Source: Motacilla alba alba
Taxonomy: Eukaryota > Chordata > Aves > Passeriformes > Motacillidae
NCBI RefSeq assembly: GCF_015832195.1
Contig: NC_052026.1
Span: 13,627,619 to 13,691,618, forward strand
Reading direction: 5' to 3'
Length of the DNA: 64,000 bases
Positions 15,811 to 25,800 of this stretch are shown here, piece after piece; position 1 is the first letter of the stretch; the number at the start of each line of letters is the position of its first letter. Both the position numbers and the translations under genes were made by a program. The notes under the pieces were generated by a model that ran no database searches, was not told the origin of the DNA, and was given only the letters and a program-made list of their open reading frames with translations.

Positions 15811-16308
15811 GCGCCTGGAGCGTGCCGGGCCGGGGCCGGGCGCTGTGAGGGACCCACAGGCACCGCGCTGTGAGGGAGCAGCGCCTGGAGCGTGCCGGGC
15901 CGGGGCCGGGCGCTGTGAGGGACCCACGGGTACCGCGCTGAGGGGGAGCAGCGCCTGGAGCGTGCCGGGCCGAGGCCGGGCGCTGTGAGGGACCCACAGG
16001 TACCGCGCTGTGAGGGAGCAGCGCCTGGAGCGTGCCGGGCCGGGGCCGGGCGCTGTGAGGGACCCACAGGTACCGCGCTGAGGGGGAGCAGCGCCTGGAG
16101 CGTGCCGGGCCGGGGCCGGGCGCTGTGAGGGACCCACAGGTACCGCGCTGAGGGGGAGCAGCGCCTGGAGCGTGCCGGGCCGGGGCCGGGCGCTGTGAGG
16201 GACCCACAGGTACCGCGCTGAGGGGGAGCAGCGCCTGGAGCGTGCCGGGCCGGGGCCGGGCGCTGTGAGGGACCCACAGGTACCGCGCTGAGGGGGAGCA
16301 GCGCCTGG
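15811..16308. repeat. 70-bp GC-rich minisatellite, seven copies
   Basis: Units begin with GCGCCTGGAGCGTGCCGGGC at 15811, 15881, 15951, 16021, 16091, 16161 and 16231, followed by a partial copy from 16301. The period is exactly 70 bp. The last four units are nearly identical; the first three differ at a few positions (CACAGGCAC, CACGGGTAC, one CGAGGCC, and CTGTGAGGG versus CTGAGGGGG). Each unit carries GGGCCGGGGCCGGG plus a further GGG, a possible G-quadruplex. The unit has no stop codon in any minus-strand frame, which produces long spurious open frames. Confidence 0.98.
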
Positions 16309-16600
16309 GCCGTACCACGGCAGCGCGGGGGAGGGGACGCCAATTCATGGACTGTACCACGGCGCTGCGCGGGGGGGAAACCGTTCCTGAGCTTGTACCA
16401 CCTTCGGGGGGAGGAAAGAGCGAGGCGAGGGGGAACGGGGCGGACCGCACAACTCGGAGAGGGGTAACCCCCCCACACCACCCCCCCCGGCATGACTCCG
16501 CGCGCCCTTTGGCACCGCCCGCCACTTCCCCTTCCCGCCCCGCCCCCGCGCGACACCCCTCGCCCATTGGTCGGCCTCGGCAGAGCGGGTTGGCCGTCAG

Positions 16601-16612
16601 CGCGCACGCGCA
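16601..16612 (+). promoter_or_regulatory. CNOT1: NRF1 site
   Basis: CGCGCACGCGCA fits the palindromic NRF1 consensus YGCGCAYGCGCR at every position. It lies between the first and second CCAAT boxes. Confidence 0.7.
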
Positions 16613-16745
16613 GACCGAGAGAACTTCGGGGCTCTGATTGGCTGAGAGAGTAGGAAGGCTTTCGGCTCCTCCCGGCCAATGGCGCGCGGCTCAGGCTCCG
16701 CGCGGAGGGCGGCTGGATGCCCTCCCCCGAGGTCGCACGGCTCTG

Positions 16746-16782
16746 ATTGGCCAGCTCTCACGCGGCTCCGCGCTCTGATTGG
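16746..16782 (-). promoter_or_regulatory. CNOT1: Paired NF-Y (CCAAT) boxes
   Basis: Two CTCTGATTGG boxes with ATTGG at 16746-16750 and 16778-16782, 32 bp apart, about three helical turns, a spacing common for NF-Y pairs. Both sit about 110-150 bp before the probable start. Confidence 0.7.
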
Positions 16783-16889
16783 TCGAAGGCCTCTCCGCGG
16801 GGGCGCGGCAGCTCCGCGCGCATTCCGCCCCTCCGCTCCCCCCGCGCCCCCCCCCGCGAGAGGACGGGGGAGGGGAAAGGCCGCGGCGC

Positions 16890-16985
16890 GAGCGCGCGAC
16901 CCCATCCGCCATTTTGTATCGGAACGGCGGCGGCGCGAGAGAAGCGCGCGAGCGGCCCCGGCCCGGCCCTCACGACACCGCCGAG
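16890..16985 (+). other. CNOT1: CNOT1 non-coding exon 1 (5' end approximate)
   Basis: GC-rich 5'UTR ending CACCGCCGAG|GTGGGA (donor at 16986). No ATG in frame with CNOT1. The start is inferred from the YY1 site. Confidence 0.6.
16906..16916 (-). promoter_or_regulatory. CNOT1: YY1 site at probable transcription start
   Basis: CCGCCATTTTG is the complement of the YY1 consensus CAAnATGGCGG. YY1 sites in housekeeping genes commonly mark the first tens of bases of the transcript. Confidence 0.65.
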
Positions 16986-19900
16986 GTGGGAGCGGCGCCC
17001 GCCCGGTCCCGGAGGGGTGTTCTGGGTGGCTGCGGGGGCACCGCGAGCTTCGGGGCGGGGGGGCGTTGCGGTGGGGACAGGGCCGGAGGCGGCGGGACCG
17101 GGCCGGCTTGCTCTGGGGGCAGCGGGGCCGGCTGAGGCACCCGCCCGGCCGGGCCGCCCTCCGGGGGGTGCGAGAGGCAGCGGCGGGACCCGCGGCCCTC
17201 CCCCCCCCCGCGCTCCTCGGTCCTGCGGCCGGCCCCGAGCGACAGAGGGAACTCCGCAGGGTCCGGGGCGGGAGCCGCGGGGGTTCTTGTTCGGTGGCGG
17301 GGGCAGGTGGCTGCGGCAGCGTCGCGAGGTGGCGGCGAAACCGCCAGCTCTGGAGCTGTGCTCATTTCTCCCCCTTCGCTTGTGTAACGCCCGTGGTGAC
17401 AGGTGGAGCTTTGAGGACTCCGGGCCGGGCCTGCCCCGGCCGGGCTCGGCGGCCTCCGTAGGGGATCGGTGTTGTTGTAACTTGCCCGCAGAAAATACGG
17501 AAAAAGTGAGCTGTAGTTAATAATCCGGTGACATAACCTTCTTGCAGACCACAGGAGAGAAATCCTTCTCAGTGCTGTCCTCCAGTTAAGAAAACGCTGG
17601 CCAGTAAAATGGACTTGTATAATTCTCAACTAGAAATAGCAACAGTTGGGTGTCTCGACAGATGCTGTATCAGTACAGGAGCTTCTTTACAATAGTTTCC
17701 TAACTTCGATTAGTACCATTTACTCTTTATACAGGAAGGCCAGTGAGTACTCATAGTTTAATTTCAACAAACCACAACCAATTTGGATTGTATTTACGAC
17801 AGAAGTGAGATAACACTGAAAATACAACACTTGTCTGTTGGTATAGCATGTATTCACATTGTTTCTGAATCCCACTTGTTGCAAGGAAGCATGGCAACTG
17901 CTCTCAGGAACTTTTTTTAAGCAGGTAACAAAACAGGTGTGACTCTGACAAGTCACTCTTAGTGTACCCAACTGATTCCTGTTTCTAAGGTAACTGCTTT
18001 GGCATTGGCTAAAATTATGGGCAGGGTGAGTCCAGGTGGGGTGACTCTCTTATAAACAGGAAACAAACTTAGTTGGTAGTAGACTGGTCTGTCCTTTCCA
18101 CCTTTGTTATTTTGATTCTTTCAGCCCTTTTGCTTATAAGTTCACTCTTAACTGCTGATGCCCTTGGCCTGGTGTCTCCAAACTCACAGCCAGTTTGTTG
18201 CCTGCCTGTGTCCCTTCTTTGGAGAAATACCTTATCCTGTTTATCCTATATATTATAACCTGTTCCTAGGTTTTTGATTTATGCTGAAATGGCCACTCTT
18301 GGTGTTCACCTGAGTAACTGGAAGAGAAACTCTGGGAACATAACTTAGCAATAGAGGACGGTAATGTTTTGTGCCCCTCTGATGGGACATAACTAAATCA
18401 TGTTGGGAATTGTTATCGCAGAGAATCATGGTTGAGGCCGTCACTATTTTAGTCAGATTTCTCTTTTGTTCCATAAACATCCCCAATGTATGAACATTGC
18501 AGTTTTCTTTGACTTTTGAAATAGCATTTAGCTGTTCTAAAACACACTTTGGATGGTAAAAAAAGCCATGAAGCATTTGATAACAAGACCCTCCTTTTTT
18601 TTCCCTGCAGCAAAAACTTCATTCTGCAGTTCTTGTCTGAAGGAGAACTGGGAAGTGAGAGTTTCTTGTTTTTTGGGTTTTTTTTTTAGTTTTGGTTTTT
18701 TTAACAGTCCAGGTTGATATGTGAAAATGCCTGAAGCAGTCATGTCATGCTTGATGCCTATCTCATGTGTTTGAGGTAGATTCCAAACTGCAACTTCACT
18801 GGCCTGAGTGTCTAGGAACAGCTTAGGTGCTTAGTTCAGCCACACTCTGAAAACTGAAGTTACTGTGTCTAATCATCTTTTGACTTCCAGTTTACTGGCA
18901 TTGGGTTCAGCTTTCCAGTCTATAGAATGTTCAGGTGTCTTTTCTGTTTGTAAACACCTGAATTTGAACCGGTCAAATGAATCGGGAGCTTATTTTACTG
19001 CTAATGTGACTTTCACTCTGAGGTTTTTTTCTCAGTAGATTTCAAAGTGGTTGACGTCCTGAAATATAAAAGTACAGCGTGATTCAAAACCACCTTTCTC
19101 CCTTGGATTGCCCCCAGTGTCAGCCTTCAGAGGGGTGTGCTGCCCTTCCATGTTTTGTTTTTCATGGGTTTAAAAAGAGGGTGAGGGACTGTTCTGGAGA
19201 GCAGGTTTAGCAGTGGTTCCTCTAGCATGTTGTATGTGATGTTTTGTGACAGGAGTTTAGAACCTAATCAGCAAAGACACTGCTGTTTGTGTCACCTGAT
19301 CTGTTTTATCCTCCACATGCAGCATGTGTACACTGAAATCATACAACTCTTGAAATCCAGCGGCAGTACTTACTTCTGCAAAATTCTGAATAGAAGATCC
19401 AAAGTTAGCTTAAAGTAATTTTGAAATTACTTTCTTTGTAGGGATGTTTCTGAATTCGTGGAAGACTTCAGGTTTGTCAACTTCAGCATCAAGACTTAGT
19501 TACCCTCTAGTGATTTCTGCTTAGTAGGGAGTGGCTCTGGTCACACCTGATGGGTGGTTTCATATTGGCCCACTCTATTTTGTGATCTTTGGATTCTTGC
19601 CTGAAATTTTATTGCATTTATGTTTTAATCCAACAGAACTCTGCTCTTGAAAAAAGATCTGCTGAAATAGATGCCAAATATCTTTTGCTGATGGGCTGTT
19701 GTTTCCTTTAGGAAGTTGAGGGTGTGTAATGCTGTAGAATTTGGTAAATATTTTTTATGTCTTTAAAATGGGTTGTGTGCACAAAATAAAATAGTAATAT
19801 TGTAAGAGCTCCTGAATCTCGTGCCGGGTACATGAATCCATTACTGTATAACAGGATCTGTGGCTGAAAGTCGGTAATTTTACCAGGCAATCTGAATTTT

Positions 19901-22572
19901 TTTATAAAATCCCTGTGGCTGAGGCCTGACTTGTCTGAACCTGGCAGGTTTGTCCCATGGACTGAAAGCTTCCTGAATTGTTGAGGCCAGTGTAGGGAGA
20001 TTCATTCCCACTAGGGATATATGGATCTAAAAATAAAGTCTGCTTCACATAGCATTCATAGCTTCCTTAATCAGTGCTGTACTAATTGAATTTTAGTCTT
20101 GCACTGCATGACCAAAGAGGTACCTGTGCAGGCAGCTCTGCTTTGCAGGCGAGGCTCCCTTGGTTACTCTGTACTCTCCTGAGTTAGTTGCATGATTTGA
20201 ACCTCTGAAGTGCTGTCTGGGGGAGCTGTCAGGTTTGCTGTGTGCTGGGATACACACAGTGCAAGCCATATGTTTAGGACATAAGTAGGAAGCTGTTTCC
20301 TCAGCTATTGTGTTCTTTGAGTCTCTGTGTTTGCTCAGGCTCTTCCTTGAGAGGCTTCCTTGAAAGAAAAAATCCCATTTTGCCTTCAGCTTGGATTGTC
20401 CAGGGGCACTGCCAGATTTTGCAGTTGGAAGGTGGCAACGCTTGTTCTGCTCCATTGCAGTCAAAGCATTCCCTGCCTTTTTGGAAGACAAGAGATGCTA
20501 ATAGGAGGGTGGGATGGACAGTCTTTTGTATGGCAGCAGGGAGGCTTCAGCTCAGCTTGAGAATTTCAGTACTAAAACCCCTGAGTTTTAGGTGGAGTAG
20601 GTGTGATTCCTGTGCTGTTTGTATTGGTATGATGAAAAATGCCCAGAGAGATGTGGTTTTTCTTCCTAGGGGCCTGAAAGGCAAACTCGGAAATTCTGTT
20701 ACTGCCTTAAAAATTGGCCAAGTTGAAGTTTTGTGTTATTTCCTGAGGGCAGCTCAAAGAACCTGTGAGTTCTCGAGGCTGGTTGCTGTAAGCTGGTGTT
20801 CTGATGGGGCTGAATTCTCCTTGCTGACTGCTGCTTTTAGTAAGTGCAGGTACTGTGCTGAGGTCTGTGTGCTTGATTTTTAACAATTGCTTTTCAGAAG
20901 CTTTATATTGGGCCATGTATGTTAAACCCTTCCAGTAAGATTGTCTTGGAAGGCATGTACTTGCCAAACCCAGTGACATTTTCTAGGTTATTCCAAAAGA
21001 GGAATTTAAAGGTTATTTAAAAAAATAAAAAATCAGGTACTGTACTACTGAGAAATCTTTTCAAACTTCTGTGCCAGTCCTTCCTTCTAGATGTTCCAAT
21101 GTGAGTGGCCTTTTAAACCTTTATATATAAAGGTAATGAATTCTAGCTTGTCAGATGTACTAAAAAGAAATTGAAGTTTCGTGTAATTCTTCTCACTGCA
21201 GTTTTAGACATGCCCTGAAATTCTTTTAGAGACCAACTGCCTTGTCATTGAAGAATACTTTCAGTATTACTGCTTGAAAAGTTGTTCTTTGAGAGATGTA
21301 AGCTTTATTGCATAAGAAGGATCTTGCATACCTTCATCGAGTAGTCAGGGTTTTCTTTGGCATACTGAAAGTCTGCAAGTCAGTTGATTTAACTTTTCTT
21401 CCAAATAATTTATCCATATATTTGTGTAATATAATAAACTTTTTCAAACAGCAGAATGATCTTCATTGCCTCTGGTAGGGTTTGTTGCTCCTGATGTTTT
21501 GAAGTGTGGGCAGATGTTAAATGAGGTATGGCTCCAAGTGTAAGCAAGTGAAAACCTTTGTACGAAGGGAGATGGGAAGAAGAGTTGTACTTGCACCCAG
21601 CACAGCCCGTTGAGCCTCCTGCGTGCTGCTGCTGTTGGGTGCTGGCAGAGGGAGGCCCGGCATGGGAGCCGTGCTGCAGGAATGCTCCGGGGCTGCTTCG
21701 CCCGCAGTTCCGCGTGCCAGGCAAACACATCACCCGAGCCATTTCCACGGTGAGGCACAAATCACGTGCTGCTGGTGTTTGCCGTGGAGAGCCAAGACCA
21801 CAAAGCAATAGTTTTTGTTCTGAAAAAGGGATCTTCAGACTCTTGGCTTGAAGCCCAGTGACCTTTGTGTTTTGATCAGGTAGAGCTTCCAAGCAGTGAC
21901 TCTCCAGCTTGATTCCACCTTTGACAATGCACAGTGCTGCTTCTCAGAGCAGCTTGGGGCTTCGTTTGACGCTCCCCACGCTGTTGGATATGCAGGACTT
22001 GCTTTGGGATGTAATTTTGTCACACCGGCAATCTGTAATTTAACAGATGAGATGTCAAGTGCCAAGTTTTGTGTTGTCATAGAAATTTATTAAGCTGGCA
22101 AGCTCCTCTGTTGTAGCTCACTGGAAAGCTGTTTCAGTATAAGCCAAATGTTAGGGTTAGTTTATTGCAGTTCTTTGTGTGTTGCTCATTCACGATTGCT
22201 TGTTTTGGTGTACGAGGGTTGAGGCAATACTGCCTGGAGGTACTGGGGCAAAATACAGCCGAGATGGTAAAAGTGTGGTTTTTATATTAGTTTATGATGG
22301 ATGCTTTGAAAGATTCTGACCTCTGATTGTTGCTGTGTATCTAGTTCATTATTCATCTCATTTTCTTCTTTCTCATGGTGCTGAAAATCATTCTTCTGAT
22401 TGAGCTGTTTGCTGGCTCTTTCAGACTGCAAAATGCAGAAACAAAAGTGGCCAGGTAGTGTAAAAACAACAGAGCTTGTGTTGTGAAAACTTAATACTTC
22501 TTCATTTTCCTTGTGAACATAGTTATGTGACGTTGCTACAGAACTTAAATCTAATTTAATACTGTTTTTCAG
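16986..22572 (+). other. CNOT1: CNOT1 intron 1
   Basis: 5.6 kb from GTGGGA to TTTTTCAG. The first ~500 bp continue the CpG island; the rest is AT-rich. A 191-codon open frame (20308-20883, + strand) lacks an ATG start and resembles no family. No interspersed repeat or RNA gene recognised. Confidence 0.65.
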
Positions 22573-22747
22573 GTGCCATGTTTCAGAACAGACAAAGACA
22601 ACTGAGAAAGAAGAGCTGAAGCAAGTAACACAGAAACAGATAAAGGCTCACTGGGGGAAAAAAAATTGACCTGTCTCTGAGGTGACTAAAGGGGAATAAT
22701 GGTGATTTTGCGCCGGGCTCGGCCGCCTGCTTCCGCCCCAACCAGCA
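22573..22747 (+). other. CNOT1: CNOT1 5'UTR part of exon 2, with two uORFs
   Basis: Follows ACTGTTTTTCAG. Contains uORF1 (22578-22619, 13 codons) and uORF2 (22699-22758, 19 codons), which overlaps the main ATG in another frame. The last 40 nt are strikingly GC-rich compared with the surrounding intron, as expected for constrained 5'UTR. Confidence 0.7.
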
Positions 22748-22849
22748 ATGAATCTTGACTCGCTCTCGCTGGCCTTGTCTCAAATCAGCTACCTGGTGGA
22801 CAATTTAACCAAGAAAAACTACCGAGCCAGCCAGCAGGAAATACAGCAT
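22748..22849 (+). CDS. CNOT1: CNOT1 exon 2 (start codon)
   Basis: 34 codons, residues 1-34, phase 0 end. Conserved N-terminus. G at -3 and A at +4 give a moderate start context. Donor GTAAGT. Confidence 0.96.
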
Positions 22850-25800
22850 GTAAGTAAAGTGGTACGGTGCTACAAAATAAACTTGCTAAAGAGAACTGGA
22901 GTTTCTCTTCTTGTTTGTATTTGTACTCTGCCGTGCTCTTGTATATGTTACTGTTTGCTGTTTTCTGGGGTGTTGGAACTGCAGGATGTGTCTGATACTC
23001 CTGCTGCTTCATCTGCCAAGCCATGGAATACGGCTCAGAGCTGAGACCAGTATTAACTTTGTAGCTGAATATCAGGATTAACTGCTGTTCCTGAAGGGTG
23101 GCATGAAAAGCTTTCCTAACTTCTCCAGGTTAAATCTTTCCACTTTTGGCCATTCAATAGAACACTGATTGGGAAGGGGAGGAAAATGTATACATTCTGT
23201 ATTCAGAGTTGTTGCACTGAAAGCCTGAGTATGTTGTAATTTACCTCTGAATGTTCTCTCCTCCCTTGATGGAAGTTTTTTTTCCTCTTTTCATTCAGTG
23301 ACTCATGGCTTGGTTGTGAAGCTGAGCTGACTGTCTTGGCCCTGGGTTTTCAGAAGGCAGGCAGAGTAACTGCATGTTGAGACCCAAATATCTATGATTT
23401 GGGCAAGAATTCTGTTTTAACTGACCTTTTAAAAAATAGCTCTGACTTGCAGGGTGGACTGAAAAGCATTATCTGCAGAGGAGTGCTTAGGAGGAAGTGA
23501 ATGCTACTGAGCTAGTTTTAGAAACTGGTTTAGTTCAGTTCCCAGCAGACAGCTGGGCCACTCAGTGTTGAGGGTTTTTCCTGCAGCAGGGCAATCCTGC
23601 AGCGATTTGAATCAGATTAGAAGGCCAGAGGGCTTAAGCAGTGAGTTTCTGTAACATTTGATGTCTTTAAAAGTGCATTCATTGGTTATCTTGAGGTGAG
23701 AGGAGAGTGATTTCAGCAGGATTGGTTTTTGAAGTGTAAGATGGACTGGATCTCTTGTAACTTTTATAAGTTTCTCGTGTTTTGACAAGTTCAGTACTCC
23801 AGGGGCTCATTTGGGATCATGCTGTCCTTTTGATCCCTGTTAGTTTCAACAGATGGTTTTTGCAGCAAGGTGTGACTAAAGCATGACTTGATTTGGGAGA
23901 TGTGGTTGATCTGCCATTCACTTGGAGCAGAGCTCTCTAAAACAGGGACAGATTGTTCCTTACCCTTCAGCCACGCCTCTTAGCCTCTCTGTGGTGAAAG
24001 GGGTGAGAGACTGGGACCTGGTGTGTGGAAATGGGTGGATTGTGTATGGTTATAAAGCAGATCTAGAATTTCAAGGCTAAATTCCTAAAATCTTAATCCC
24101 TTGTCTTTTTTGTTTTTAAATTTTATTTTCCTGGAATTGCTTTACTTTTGTGGTTGCTGGTACAATATTTCTTTCGTTGAAGAGAATATATGTGCTGTAA
24201 TTCTGTCTCATGGTACACTGCTTGGGTTAATTTTTGGCCTGATTCATTCAATTTTACAAAATTTCCATCGAAGCGTGTAGAGTTGTGGAAATTCACACTT
24301 GGAGTTGTTCTTGTCTCAACTGACCAACATGACACTTCTGTTTAAATATGTCACTTGAGTGTAACAGTGGCAAAGCCTGAGGAACTAATTTCTGTTTAAA
24401 TATGTTACCAGTAGTCATTTAATATAGCTAATACTTAAAGAAATAGAATGCATGTTTAAAAACCTCAGAATTTGTGACTGACAAATGCATAAAATATTTC
24501 TAAACCATTACTTCCTGTGAAGTGAGTTTTTGTGGTCTCCTTCACCTTAAGTGGTGAGGAGAGCCTGGTTGGAGAGGGGGAAAGGGCTTTGTGGATGGGT
24601 TTATCTAGGAAAGCAAAACTTTCTGAATCTGGAAAAACAGAGTTATTTTTTGTCTAATGTATTTGCCCAAGCACATTACCTGATAAATCCAAATACATGT
24701 GGCTCAAGCTTAATCCTAAATCACAGACTGGTTGAGGTTTGAAGGGACCTGTGGAGGTCATGTGCTCCAACCTCCTGCTCAAACAGTCACTTAGAGTGGG
24801 TTGCCCAGGAATACATCTGGGCAGTTTTTGGGTACCAACATGGATGGAGACTACAACCTTTCTGGGCAGCCCCTGTCAGTGCTTGGTGACCCCTGAAGTA
24901 AAAAAAAATAGTATTTTTAATCTGATTTTATGACTGGATTCACTGTCATGTAAATGTGTATCAAGGCTGCCAATACAAAGGTTTCTTTAAGCTCTTTCTT
25001 CAGGAAAACTGGCAATTCTCATTACCCATTTCCTGGAAGAGCTTTTTTGGGAATGTAGTTAGAATTGAAATATGATACACTGCACTTTCAGCCTTCTCTT
25101 CCCTTCCTTCCTGTATGTTAAATTTTCAAATTATTGTCCTTTGGAAGATAGCTCAATGCAAGGAAGCAATCCACTTCTGATGCAGGCAAGTTGTGTGGAT
25201 GGCTTTTGTATTACAGTTTTCTTTGGCATCTGGTTACTTTGATGAATTCACCTTGGTCACGCAGCACCAGGCAACTTCTTAGGAAATTGATCCAGCTTAA
25301 TGTCAGTTTTGTTACCACATCCAAATCTTTGTGTTCGATTGTGATTGCCTAAACAAACTGCCTGTTTTCTGAAGGCTGAGCTAGGGAGTAGGATTTGCTG
25401 TCAGTTCAGGTTTGCTGCCTTTTGCACCAGTCTGAGCATCTTCCTGATCCTGGGGTATGGCTGCCTTCAAAAGGCCCAGCTGTCACCACAGCTGGGCTGT
25501 TTGCTCTGGACTGGCATACCACAGGCATGTATATTATAGCCTCTGGTCAAGAAGCAGAGCTAGATTTGACTTGGAAGTTTCTTTCCAGCAGAACAAAACT
25601 TGGCAGCCACTGGAATCAGCAGGCTGTGAGGGAAAGGGAAGCATAGTGTCAGATAACAGTAGAAAAATTGAGATGAAAACAGTCAACCATCAGAGCCCAA
25701 GCAGACAGAGCCTAAAGCAACCCTGTTTGTCTCTTTGCACAAAGAAGCTACTGGCAAACAAGGACATTCATGATGAGTGAAGCAGTGGGCTTGGTGCAGG

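Larger units (their letters stand above)
16560..16985 (+). promoter_or_regulatory. CNOT1: CNOT1 CpG-island promoter
   Basis: CpG-dense, TATA-less region with GC boxes (CCCGCCCCGCCCCCGCGC just upstream), five CCAAT boxes (16566-16570, 16637-16641, 16676-16680, 16746-16750, 16778-16782; four in ATTGG orientation), an NRF1 site and a YY1 site. This is the typical make-up of a housekeeping promoter. Confidence 0.8.

Noticed and set aside
15586..16679. Minus-strand open frames of 183-298 codons rich in Pro, Arg and Ala
   Set aside because: They are translations of the 70-bp minisatellite and flanking GC-rich sequence. The peptides repeat with the array and shift frame every unit. No family, start context or splice signals support a gene.
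16679..17520. Plus-strand open frames of 257-260 codons over the CNOT1 CpG island
   Set aside because: GC-rich sequence lacks stops by chance. The frames cross the CNOT1 exon 1 donor and show only Arg/Gly/Ala/Pro composition.
20308..20883. 191-codon open frame in CNOT1 intron 1
   Set aside because: It begins with a non-ATG codon, resembles no known protein and lies in ordinary AT-rich intron.
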